Part shown: positions 57,388 to 64,000 of the stretch, piece by piece
Layout: every line of letters starts with the position of its first letter
How positions within the stretch are numbered: the first letter of the stretch is position 1
Origin: Rubrivivax gelatinosus IL144
GTDB lineage: Bacteria; Pseudomonadota; Gammaproteobacteria; Burkholderiales; Burkholderiaceae_C
DNA length: 64,000 bases
Direction: 5' to 3'
Assembly (NCBI RefSeq): GCF_000284255.1
Contig: NC_017075.1
Span: 2,728,001 to 2,792,000, forward strand
Made by a program: the position numbers and the translations under genes
Notes under the pieces: generated by a model
The model's database searches: none
What the model was told of the DNA's origin: nothing
Seen by the model: only the letters and a program-made list of their open reading frames with translations

Positions 57388-59943
57388 ATGCCCAGAACCG
57401 CCGCCCCGGCCCGCGACCCGCTGCAGCACTACCGCGAACGCCGCGATTTCCGCGCCACGCCGGAACCGGGCGCCGACGCGGTGCAGCCCGGCGCCGACAC
57501 CGGCCGCTTCGTCATCCAGAAACACGACGCGACGCGGCTGCACTACGACTTCCGGCTGGAACTCGACGGCGTGCTGCTGTCCTGGGCCGTGCCCAAGGGC
57601 CCCAGCCTGGACCCGGCCGACCGGCGCATGGCGGTGCGCACCGAGGACCACCCGCTGGCCTACGCCGACTTCGAAGGCAGGATCCCGGCCGGCCATTACG
57701 GCGCCGGCCAGGTCATCGTCTGGGACCGCGGCAGCTGGACGCCGCTGGCCGAACCGCGCGCCGCGCTGGCCGCCGGCAAGCTGCCGTTCGAGCTCGACGG
57801 CGAGAAGCTGCACGGCGCCTGGGAGCTGGTGCGCATGAAGCCCAAGCCCGGCGAGCGTGGCGAGAACTGGCTGCTGTTCAAGAAACGCGACGCCCAGGCG
57901 CGGCCACGCGCCGAGTTCGACGTCGTCGCCGAACAGCCCGACAGCGTCGCCGCGACGGCTGCCGACAAGCCCCGGCGCCGGCAAAGCCGCGCCGCGCTGG
58001 CGCTCGACAGCGTCGCGCCCAAGGCGCCGCAGCCCGAGACGCTGGCGCCGCAGCTCGCGACGCTGGCCTCGGCGGCACCGAGCAGCGGCAGCTGGCTCTA
58101 CGAGACCAAGTTCGACGGCTACCGGCTGCTGGCGCGCATCCGCCGCGGCGTGCCGCGGCTGTTCACGCGCAACGGCCACGACTGGACGGACAAGCTGCCG
58201 GCGCTGGCCGCGGCGCTGAAGGGCCTGGGGCTGCAGTCGGCCTGGATCGACGGCGAGCTGGTCGCGCTCGGCAGCCGCGGCGCCGCCGATTTCAACGCGC
58301 TGCAGAACGCCTTCGACGGCCGCGACACGGCCCGACTGCTCTACTACGTCTTCGACCTGCCCTACGTGCAGGGCCGCGACCTGCGTGAACTGGCGCTGGA
58401 CACACGCCGTGCGCTGCTGCAGTCGCTGCTCGACGAACATCCGCTGGACGGCGTGCGCTTCTCGGAGGAGCTGCCGGCCGGCGGCGCCGGCCCGCTGGCG
58501 ACGGCCTGCGAACGCCAGCTCGAAGGCGTCATCGCCAAGCGCCGCGACGCGCCCTACCGCTCGCTGCGCAGCGAGGCCTGGCTCAAGCTCAAGTGCCGAC
58601 GCCGCCAGGAGTTCGTCGTCGCCGGCTACACCGAGCGCACGAACGCCAGCGGCGAGATCGGCAGCCTGATCCTCGCCGTTCACGACGCCGACGGCCGCCT
58701 CGTGCACGCCGGCAAGGTCGGCACCGGCTGGGACACACGCGCCGCACGGGATCTGTTCACGCGGCTGCAGCCGCTGGCCCGCGAGGCCGTGCCGTTCGCC
58801 GCCGGGACGCCCTCGCCCGGGCGCTGGAGCCGCCGCGCCCCCGGACTGGAACGCTGGGTGCGGCCGGAGTTCGTCGTCGAGGTCGAGTTCGCCGAATGGA
58901 CGCCCGGCGGCAGCGTGCGCCACGCGGTCTTCGTCGGCGTGCGCGAAGACAAGCCGGCCGCCCAGGTGCTGCGCGAACGCGCCGTCGTGCCCGACACGGC
59001 GCCGAGCGCCGCGCCCACCGCCTCGTCCAGCGGCCGCATCGCGCGCGTGCGCATCACGCACGGCGAGCGCATCGTCGACAAGGCCAGCGGCCTGAGCAAG
59101 CTGGACCTGCTGCGCTGGTACGACGGCGTCGCCGAACGGATGCTGCCGCACCTGAAAGCCCGGCCGGTGGCGCTGCTGCGCGCGCCGCAAGGCGTCGGAC
59201 GGCCGGTGTTCTTCCAGAAGCACGCCGAACGCACCGAGATCCCCGGCCTGGTGCTGCTCGATCCGGCGCTGTGGCCCGGCCACGAGCCGCTGATGGAGAT
59301 CCGTAGCGCCGAGGCGCTGCTGTCGGCGGCGCAGATGAACACGATCGAGTTCCACACCTGGAACGCCACGACGCGCACGATCGCCAAGCCCGACCGCCTC
59401 GTCTTCGACCTCGACCCCGGCGAGGGCGTCGACTTCGCCGCCGTGCGCGAAGGCGCGCTGCTGGTGCGCACCCTGCTCGACGAGCTGGGTCTGGCCTCGT
59501 GGCTGAAGACCAGCGGCGGCAAGGGCCTGCACGTCGTCGTGCCGGTCGCGCCGCGCGTGGCGGTCGACGTCGTCAAGCCGTTCTCGCGCGCCGTCGTCGC
59601 CCACCTCGCCGAACAGGTGCCCGAACGTTTCGTCGTGCGCAGCGGGCCGGCCAACCGCGTCGGCCGCATCTTCGTCGACTGGCTGCGCAACGGCGAAGGC
59701 GCGACGACGGTGGCCGCGTTCTCGGCCCGCGCCCGCCCGGGGCTGGGGGTCTCGATCCCGGTGTCCTGGGACGCGCTGCCGGAGCTGCGCGGCGGTGATC
59801 AATGGACGCTGGCCAACGCACGCGAGCACCTGTCCTTCGAACGCGAGGACCCGTGGGCCGCGTTCTGGACCACGCGCCAGGCGCTGGCGCCGGCGATGCG
59901 CCGCCTCGGCTTCGACCCGCGCGCCGGCGGGGATGGCCGCTGA
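57388..59943 (+). CDS. ligD: DNA ligase D (NHEJ)
   Basis: Protein of 851 residues with three domains: phosphoesterase (about 35-165; FVIQKHDATRLHYDFRLE, HYGAGQVIVWDRG), ATP-dependent ligase (about 210-520; YETKFDGYR with Lys241, DGELVAL, EGVIAKRRDAPY, WLKLKC) and primase-like polymerase (about 560-840; LVFDLDPGEG with Asp674/Asp676, TSGGKGLHVVVP, FVDWLRNGEGAT). The PE-ligase-polymerase order is that of Pseudomonas LigD. No ku gene is in the window. ATG 57388 gives the normal start. Confidence 0.96.
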   Translation: MPRTAAPARDPLQHYRERRDFRATPEPGADAVQPGADTGRFVIQKHDATRLHYDFRLELDGVLLSWAVPKGPSLDPADRRMAVRTEDHPLAYADFEGRIPAGHYGAGQVIVWDRGSWTPLAEPRAALAAGKLPFELDGEKLHGAWELVRMKPKPGERGENWLLFKKRDAQARPRAEFDVVAEQPDSVAATAADKPRRRQSRAALALDSVAPKAPQPETLAPQLATLASAAPSSGSWLYETKFDGYRLLARIRRGVPRLFTRNGHDWTDKLPALAAALKGLGLQSAWIDGELVALGSRGAADFNALQNAFDGRDTARLLYYVFDLPYVQGRDLRELALDTRRALLQSLLDEHPLDGVRFSEELPAGGAGPLATACERQLEGVIAKRRDAPYRSLRSEAWLKLKCRRRQEFVVAGYTERTNASGEIGSLILAVHDADGRLVHAGKVGTGWDTRAARDLFTRLQPLAREAVPFAAGTPSPGRWSRRAPGLERWVRPEFVVEVEFAEWTPGGSVRHAVFVGVREDKPAAQVLRERAVVPDTAPSAAPTASSSGRIARVRITHGERIVDKASGLSKLDLLRWYDGVAERMLPHLKARPVALLRAPQGVGRPVFFQKHAERTEIPGLVLLDPALWPGHEPLMEIRSAEALLSAAQMNTIEFHTWNATTRTIAKPDRLVFDLDPGEGVDFAAVREGALLVRTLLDELGLASWLKTSGGKGLHVVVPVAPRVAVDVVKPFSRAVVAHLAEQVPERFVVRSGPANRVGRIFVDWLRNGEGATTVAAFSARARPGLGVSIPVSWDALPELRGGDQWTLANAREHLSFEREDPWAAFWTTRQALAPAMRRLGFDPRAGGDGR

Positions 59944-60061
59944 CGCCTGCGCGCCGGCACCGACAGCCGCTGCCGGCAGCTTCCTACAAGCGCAGCACCT
60001 GCGGGACGACTCCACGCGCCGCGCCGCTCGCGACACTGGCTGCAGCCTCAAGGAGCCCGCC

Positions 60062-61219
60062 ATGACCGCCCTGCTCACCGCCACGACCGTCCGGCGTCCG
60101 ACCTGGGTCCGCCCGCAGCCCGTCGTCGCTTTCCACGACTCGCGCGCCCCGCACGCCGACGGTTCGCCGCCCGGTCACGACCACCAGGCCAAGGCCCGTG
60201 TCGCCGCCGGCCTGGCCGCCCTGCTCGGCTGGGACTACGCCGGCGAGCTGCACCAGCTGCGCCGCAGCGACGCGCCGGTCTACCTGGTGCCGCGCGAGAC
60301 GCTGACGCTGGCCGAGGCCCGCCGCCTGGGCGTGCACGGTCCGACGCAGGTCTTCGGCGGCGTCGTGCCGCAGGCCTTCGTCGCGACCAAGACCATCACC
60401 CACGGCGCCGCGCCGCAGTCGCCGGTGCCGCTGGGCTGGTCCGGCGCCTTCGGGCGGGCGGTGCAGCAGGCGGTGCTGCCTGGCTGCTCGTGTTTCTCCA
60501 TCGCCGACGCGCGCCGCGCAGCGCTGCGCCTGCTGCGCCGCGGCGCCGTGCGCCTGAAGGACCCCGGCGGCGTCGGCGGCCTGGGCCAGTGGGTGCTGCA
60601 CGACGGCGCCGAACTGGACCGCGTGCTGGCCTCGCTGGACGCCCAGGCCGTGGCCCGCCACGGCCTCGTCGCCGAGATCAACCTGCACGACGTGACGACG
60701 ATGTCGGTCGGCCAGGTCTGCGTCGGCCCCTGGCAGGCCAGCTACTACGGCAGCCAGCGCCTGACGCGCAACCGCGAAGGCCAGGAGGTCTACGGCGGCT
60801 CGGACCTGGTCGTCGTGCGCGGCGGCTTCGACGCCTTGCTGCGGCGCGAGCTGCCGTCGGCGGTGCGCCTGGGCATCGAGCAGGCGCTGGCCTATCACCG
60901 CGCGGCGGAGAGCTGCTTCCCCGGTTTCTTCGCCTCGCGTGCCAACTACGACGTCGCCCAGGGCCTGGACGACGCCGGGCGCTGGCGCTCCGGCGTGCTG
61001 GAGCAGTCCTGGCGCATCGGCGGTGCCAGCGGCGCCGAACTGGCCGCGCTGCAGGCCTTCCTGGCCGACCCGACGCTGCGCCTGGTGCACGCCTCGACGC
61101 ACGAGGTGCACGGCGGCACCGAGGTGCCGGCCGGCGCGATGACGCTGTACGACGGCGTCGACGCCCAGCTCGGCCGCCTGACCAAGTACGCCTTCGCCCA
61201 GACGCATGTCGACAACTGA
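60062..61219 (+). CDS. DUF3182-family protein (possible ATP-grasp-like enzyme)
   Basis: Protein of 385 residues. I recognise the family as DUF3182, function unknown. Motifs such as ARRLGVHGPTQVFGGVVPQAFVATK, LLRRGAVRLKDPGGVGGLGQW and LVAEINLHDVTTMSVGQV suggest an ATP-grasp-type fold, but key metal ligands were not confirmed. The gene overlaps the next hydrolase by 14 bases, an operon I recall in several proteobacteria. Located 118 bases after ligD. Confidence 0.78.
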   Translation: MTALLTATTVRRPTWVRPQPVVAFHDSRAPHADGSPPGHDHQAKARVAAGLAALLGWDYAGELHQLRRSDAPVYLVPRETLTLAEARRLGVHGPTQVFGGVVPQAFVATKTITHGAAPQSPVPLGWSGAFGRAVQQAVLPGCSCFSIADARRAALRLLRRGAVRLKDPGGVGGLGQWVLHDGAELDRVLASLDAQAVARHGLVAEINLHDVTTMSVGQVCVGPWQASYYGSQRLTRNREGQEVYGGSDLVVVRGGFDALLRRELPSAVRLGIEQALAYHRAAESCFPGFFASRANYDVAQGLDDAGRWRSGVLEQSWRIGGASGAELAALQAFLADPTLRLVHASTHEVHGGTEVPAGAMTLYDGVDAQLGRLTKYAFAQTHVDN

Positions 61220-62048
61220 AGAGACGATCACGATCGACGTCGACGGCGAACGCATCGCCGGCACTTTCGTCGCGCCGGGCACGCTGATCCCCGGCGTGCT
61301 GTTCGCGCACGGCTGGGGCGGCAGCCGCGAGCAGTACCTGGCGCGGGCGCGCGAGATCGCCGCGCTGGGCTGCGTCTGCCTGGCTTTCGATCTGCGCGGC
61401 CACGCCGGCACCCAGGCGCAGCAGGCCAAGGTCTCGCGCGAGACCAATTTGCGCGACCTGGTGGCCGCCTACGACCGCCTCGTCGCCCACGGCGACGTCG
61501 ACCCGGAGGCCGTCTGCGTCGTCGGCAGCAGCTACGGCGGCTACCTGGGCACCATCCTGACGACGCTGCGCCCGGTGCGCTGGCTGGCGCTGCGCGCGCC
61601 GGCGCTGTACCTGGACGACGGCTGGGACACGCCCAAGCTGCAGCTGCACCGCGACCAGGACCTGAAGACCTACCGCCGCAGCGTCGTGCCGGCGCGCGAC
61701 AACCGCGCGCTGCGCGCGCTGCAGCAGTTCGCCGGCGACGTGCTGCTCGTCGAGTCCGAGAACGACCAGATCATCCCGCGCGCGGTGATCAACAGCTACC
61801 AGGAGGCGGCGCGGCGGGTGAAGTCGATGACGATGCGCTGCATCGCCGGTGCCGACCACGGCCTCTCGGGCGAAGCCGACCAGCGCGCCTACACCCAGCT
61901 GCTGCTGGGCTGGTTCAAGGAGATGCTGCTCGGCGCGCGCCGCGGCGCCGTGCAACCGGCCGCGGCCGACGGCGCCGCGCCCGAGCGTCCGTTGCCGACG
62001 AAGAAGGCGCTCAGCGCTGTCGCCGCCGACGCGCGGCCAGCAGCGTGA
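61206..62048 (+). CDS. Alpha/beta hydrolase (dienelactone/peptidase S9-like)
   Basis: Protein of 280 residues. It has LFAHGWGGSREQYLARAREI, FDLRGHAGTQ, the Ser in VVGSSYGGYLGTIL, the Asp in VESENDQIIP and the His in GADHGLSG. Its start overlaps the DUF3182 stop region by 14 bases, showing co-translation. The two likely act on the same small molecule or peptide. The last 38 bases overlap the convergent PEP-CTERM gene. Confidence 0.9.
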   Translation: MSTTEETITIDVDGERIAGTFVAPGTLIPGVLFAHGWGGSREQYLARAREIAALGCVCLAFDLRGHAGTQAQQAKVSRETNLRDLVAAYDRLVAHGDVDPEAVCVVGSSYGGYLGTILTTLRPVRWLALRAPALYLDDGWDTPKLQLHRDQDLKTYRRSVVPARDNRALRALQQFAGDVLLVESENDQIIPRAVINSYQEAARRVKSMTMRCIAGADHGLSGEADQRAYTQLLLGWFKEMLLGARRGAVQPAAADGAAPERPLPTKKALSAVAADARPAA

Positions 62049-62550
62049 GCAGGCCCAGGCCGGCGGCCATCATCGCGGCGCTGGCCGGCTCGGGCACGGC
62101 AAACGCCACCGACAGGTCCAGCGAGGCGTCGCGGCCGCCCCAGCCGGTGGCGCGCAGCGTGTAGGTGCCCGGGCCCAGCGCCCCGGCCAGCACCGAGTTG
62201 GCCAGGCCGGCGGCGCGGCCGGCGAAGGAGTCCGACAGCACGAGCTCGCCGTCGGCGCCCAGCAGATCGATGTCGACGCGGTACAGGCGGGAGCCCCGCG
62301 GCAGCACCGACCAGTTCGCTCGGCCGTCGATCTGCAGCGGGCTGTCGACGGTGAAGGTGATCGTCTGCTCCAACCGTCCGCGCTGGCCCGCGGCGAAGCT
62401 GTCGAGCACCAGGCGGTCGCCGGCCCCGAACGGCTTGTCGAGCACCGTCGACGCCACCAGGCGGTCGAAGTCGACGACTTGCACCGTGGCCTGCGCCGGC
62501 AGCGCCGCCCAGGCGGCCGCTGCCAGCGCCATCGCCGTCTTGGTCTTCAT
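62011..62550 (-). CDS. PEP-CTERM sorting-domain protein
   Basis: Protein of 179 residues with a signal peptide (about 1-22, cleavage after PAQA) and a C-terminal sorting signal: VPEPASAAMMAAG, a hydrophobic helix, and RRRRQR. Such proteins are processed by an exosortase/EPS system. The mature body is beta-rich with a likely PPC-type fold (RLVLDSFAAGQRG, GPGTYTLRATGWGG). Indicates exosortase elsewhere in this genome. Confidence 0.9.
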   Translation of the reverse strand: MKTKTAMALAAAAWAALPAQATVQVVDFDRLVASTVLDKPFGAGDRLVLDSFAAGQRGRLEQTITFTVDSPLQIDGRANWSVLPRGSRLYRVDIDLLGADGELVLSDSFAGRAAGLANSVLAGALGPGTYTLRATGWGGRDASLDLSVAFAVPEPASAAMMAAGLGLLTLLAARRRRQR

Positions 62551-62708
62551 TCGCCCTCCAGCGCTTGAACCAGGTCAGGGGCGACGGTGTACCCGAAGCA
62601 CGCCGGCGCGCCACCCCGCAGCCCCGGGGCGACACGCGGCAATCGGTAATCAAACGTCAACGAGGCGCGCTGGCCGATGCGCCCGCTTACCGCTGAAGCG
62701 GCTTGCGC

Positions 62709-63158
62709 TCAGTCGTCCGGCTGTTCGACGACGAAGAGGAAACCGAGCAGCTCGCCGTCGTCGCCGGTCATCTCGTAGACGTCGGCGCCGGCGATCGCGT
62801 CGGCGCCCGACATCTGCACCGCGGCTTCGGTGGCCGCGCGCAGCGCCGTGTCGACGTCGGCGCCGGCGGCGAGCTGCTCGGCCTGCACCGCGTTGGCGCT
62901 GTCGCGCGCGGCCAGCACGGCCGGCGTGTCGCCGAGTTCGCCGTCGGGCGTCAGCGTGCCGGCCAGGCGCGCGCCGAGGAACTCGTCGCGCACCGCCTCG
63001 CGGCTCGTCGGCTCGGCCCGAGGCTCCAGCGGCACGAGCGTCACGCCCGGCGGCACATGCGCCGGCTCGGCGGGCGGCTCCTGGGCCAGCACCGTGCCGG
63101 ACAGGACCAGCGCCAGGCCGGCGGCCGCCAGCAATCGGCTCTTGTGCAAACGCTTCAT
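62709..63158 (-). CDS. Exported hypothetical protein
   Basis: Protein of 149 residues with a signal peptide (about 1-25, cleavage near VLAQE). The mature part is acidic and Ala-rich, including ADVDTALRAATEAAVQMSG and ending DGELLGFLFVVEQPDD. No family recognised. Its ATG overlaps the stop of the BON-domain gene upstream, so they are coupled. Confidence 0.75.
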   Translation of the reverse strand: MKRLHKSRLLAAAGLALVLSGTVLAQEPPAEPAHVPPGVTLVPLEPRAEPTSREAVRDEFLGARLAGTLTPDGELGDTPAVLAARDSANAVQAEQLAAGADVDTALRAATEAAVQMSGADAIAGADVYEMTGDDGELLGFLFVVEQPDD

Positions 63159-63586
63159 CGCATCGCTCCTTCGGCAAGGGCCACCTCGAGCACGTTCTCG
63201 ACCGTGCGCACGCCGTCGACCCGGGCAGCGATCTGCTCTGCGCGCGTACGCGCGTCGGGGTCGGGCACGCTGCCGCGCAAGGCGACGCGGCCCCCGACAC
63301 AGTCGATCTCCACCGGCGCCATCGCCAGCGCCGGGTCGCGGCCGAGCTCGGCGCTGACCGCGGCGCCGATGCCGGCGTCGTTCACCTTGTCGACGAAGAG
63401 CTCCGGCGTCTGCAGACGCGGTGCCGGCGCCACGCTGGGCGTCGGCACCGGCTCGACGCGCACGACCGGCAAGGGGTCGGCGGGTTCGGCCGCACGCGCG
63501 TCGGCGAAGGGCCTGGGGCTGCACGCGGCGATCGCGGCGACGGCCCCGGCCGAGCAGATCAGGGTGTAGGCGGCGATGGGTCTCAT
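63155..63586 (-). CDS. BON-domain lipoprotein
   Basis: Protein of 143 residues with a lipoprotein signal (lipobox AAC at about 21) followed by a Pro-rich linker and a single BON domain (about 72-135; VNDAGIGAAVSAELGRDP, VALRGSVPDPDARTRAEQIAARVDGVRTVENVLEV). BON proteins bind membranes and help keep the envelope intact. ATG 63586 was chosen over an upstream in-frame start. Confidence 0.85.
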   Translation of the reverse strand: MRPIAAYTLICSAGAVAAIAACSPRPFADARAAEPADPLPVVRVEPVPTPSVAPAPRLQTPELFVDKVNDAGIGAAVSAELGRDPALAMAPVEIDCVGGRVALRGSVPDPDARTRAEQIAARVDGVRTVENVLEVALAEGAMR

Positions 63587-63716
63587 CGGCGGTCCTTGCA
63601 ACGCGCCGCCGGGATGGCAGCGCCCAGGGCTGCACCGTACGCGGCGGGCCCGCGGCGGCGGGTCGGGCGGCAGGGAAAACAGGCGTAGGACGAGGCCCCG
63701 GCGTGCCCGGCGCTCG

Positions 63717-64000
63717 TCAGCGGCCCGGCGCCGGCTTGGGTTGTGCCGTGCAGGGATCGGACTTCTCGCCGCTGCCCGGGTCGACGAAGGGCAGCAGCGC
63801 CGCCACCGGCGCCGCCAGCACGCCGAGCACGATCGCCGCCGCCGCCCGCCCGGCCAGCCGGCCGGCCTGCACGCCGACCTCAGGACGCGAGAAGTGGCCG
63901 CCGATCAGCACCGGCGTGCGCAGCGACAGCGGCGAGAAGTCCTTGGGCCGCACCTGCGCGCGCAACGCCAGCGTCTCGTCGGCCAGACTGGCGCGGCCGT
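63717..64000 (-). CDS. AsmA-family protein, C-terminal end (cut by window)
   Basis: The 94 C-terminal residues of a longer protein whose start lies beyond the window. LRTPVLIGGHFSRPEVGVQAGRLAGRAAAAIVLGVLAAPVAALLPFVDPGSGEKSDP has the typical ending of AsmA-like proteins, which are thought to carry lipids between membranes. Too little remains for more. Confidence 0.75.
   Translation of the reverse strand, partial: GRASLADETLALRAQVRPKDFSPLSLRTPVLIGGHFSRPEVGVQAGRLAGRAAAAIVLGVLAAPVAALLPFVDPGSGEKSDPCTAQPKPAPGR

Noticed and set aside
57283..60084. 933-codon minus-strand open frame opposite ligD
   Set aside because: Arg/Ala/Gly-rich shadow without a recognisable domain; the plus strand encodes a complete three-domain LigD.

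Overview
The window is high-GC, densely packed DNA with very long open frames on the non-coding strands. Gene content points to a beta-proteobacterium of the order Burkholderiales, probably of the Rubrivivax/Leptothrix/Roseateles kind. The clues are the order tatD-pilZ-holB-tmk-mltG / ygfZ-DUF4936, a PEP-CTERM protein, a DUF3138 porin and DUF3182. The genus is inference; no rRNA or tRNA gene was seen.

Layout. (1) 1-14.6 kb is the edge of a type VI secretion (T6SS) locus. A minus-strand run encodes an M15 peptidase, PAAR, a membrane protein with thiolase-like features and TssM (cut by the window start). Divergent from it are a Cys-rich membrane protein, VgrG with a C-terminal carrier domain, and a Tle3-like lipase effector with its partner gene. 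About 2.42 kb of this (effector C-terminal half plus partner) is tandemly duplicated, leaving a decayed effector fragment and two intact, diverged partner genes. (2) 14.6-19.3 kb looks acquired: a tyrosine recombinase divergent from a KfrA-like coiled-coil protein, framed by 14-bp direct repeats, then an unrecognised 213-aa gene and an XRE/ImmA-IrrE metalloprotease regulator behind a 41-bp palindrome that covers the promoter. (3) 19.3-30.5 kb is mostly core: a secreted membrane-tethered protein, a small conserved protein, an ankyrin protein, the tatD-pilZ-holB-tmk-mltG operon, ygfZ, DUF4936, a thioesterase-GNAT fusion, an HSL-type esterase, an iron alcohol dehydrogenase and an LDH/MDH-family enzyme with an unusual specificity residue. 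(4) 30.7-34.6 kb: isocitrate lyase with a perfect palindrome upstream, a glutamine amidotransferase, agmatinase and a hemerythrin protein. (5) 34.6-50.9 kb is a polyamine uptake and catabolism cluster: Lrp/AsnC regulator, omega-amino acid transaminase, PuuB, PuuD, PuuA, putrescine transaminase, the PotFGHI-type ABC transporter, a DUF3138 porin, PuuC, a second glutamine-synthetase-like ligase and an EamA exporter. (6) 50.9-57.3 kb: glycine-zipper lipoprotein, the class II aldolase-mtnA-mtnP trio (a probable DHAP shunt for 5'-methylthioadenosine/5'-deoxyadenosine), dusA, an RsbQ/KAI2-like hydrolase, a second hydrolase and an AhpD-like protein. (7) 57.4-64 kb: LigD, DUF3182 plus hydrolase, a PEP-CTERM protein, two small exported proteins (one with a BON domain) and the C-terminus of an AsmA-family protein cut by the window end.

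Functional themes. Agmatinase makes putrescine. The polyamine cluster imports putrescine and can degrade it both by gamma-glutamylation (PuuA-B-C-D) and by direct transamination. The salvage trio disposes of the methylthioadenosine left by spermidine synthesis, so the polyamine and MTA blocks fit together. The most promising less-described material is the duplicated effector/partner module with its thiolase-like proteins, the recombinase/KfrA-like mini-element, and the palindrome-controlled 213-aa/XRE-ImmA pair.
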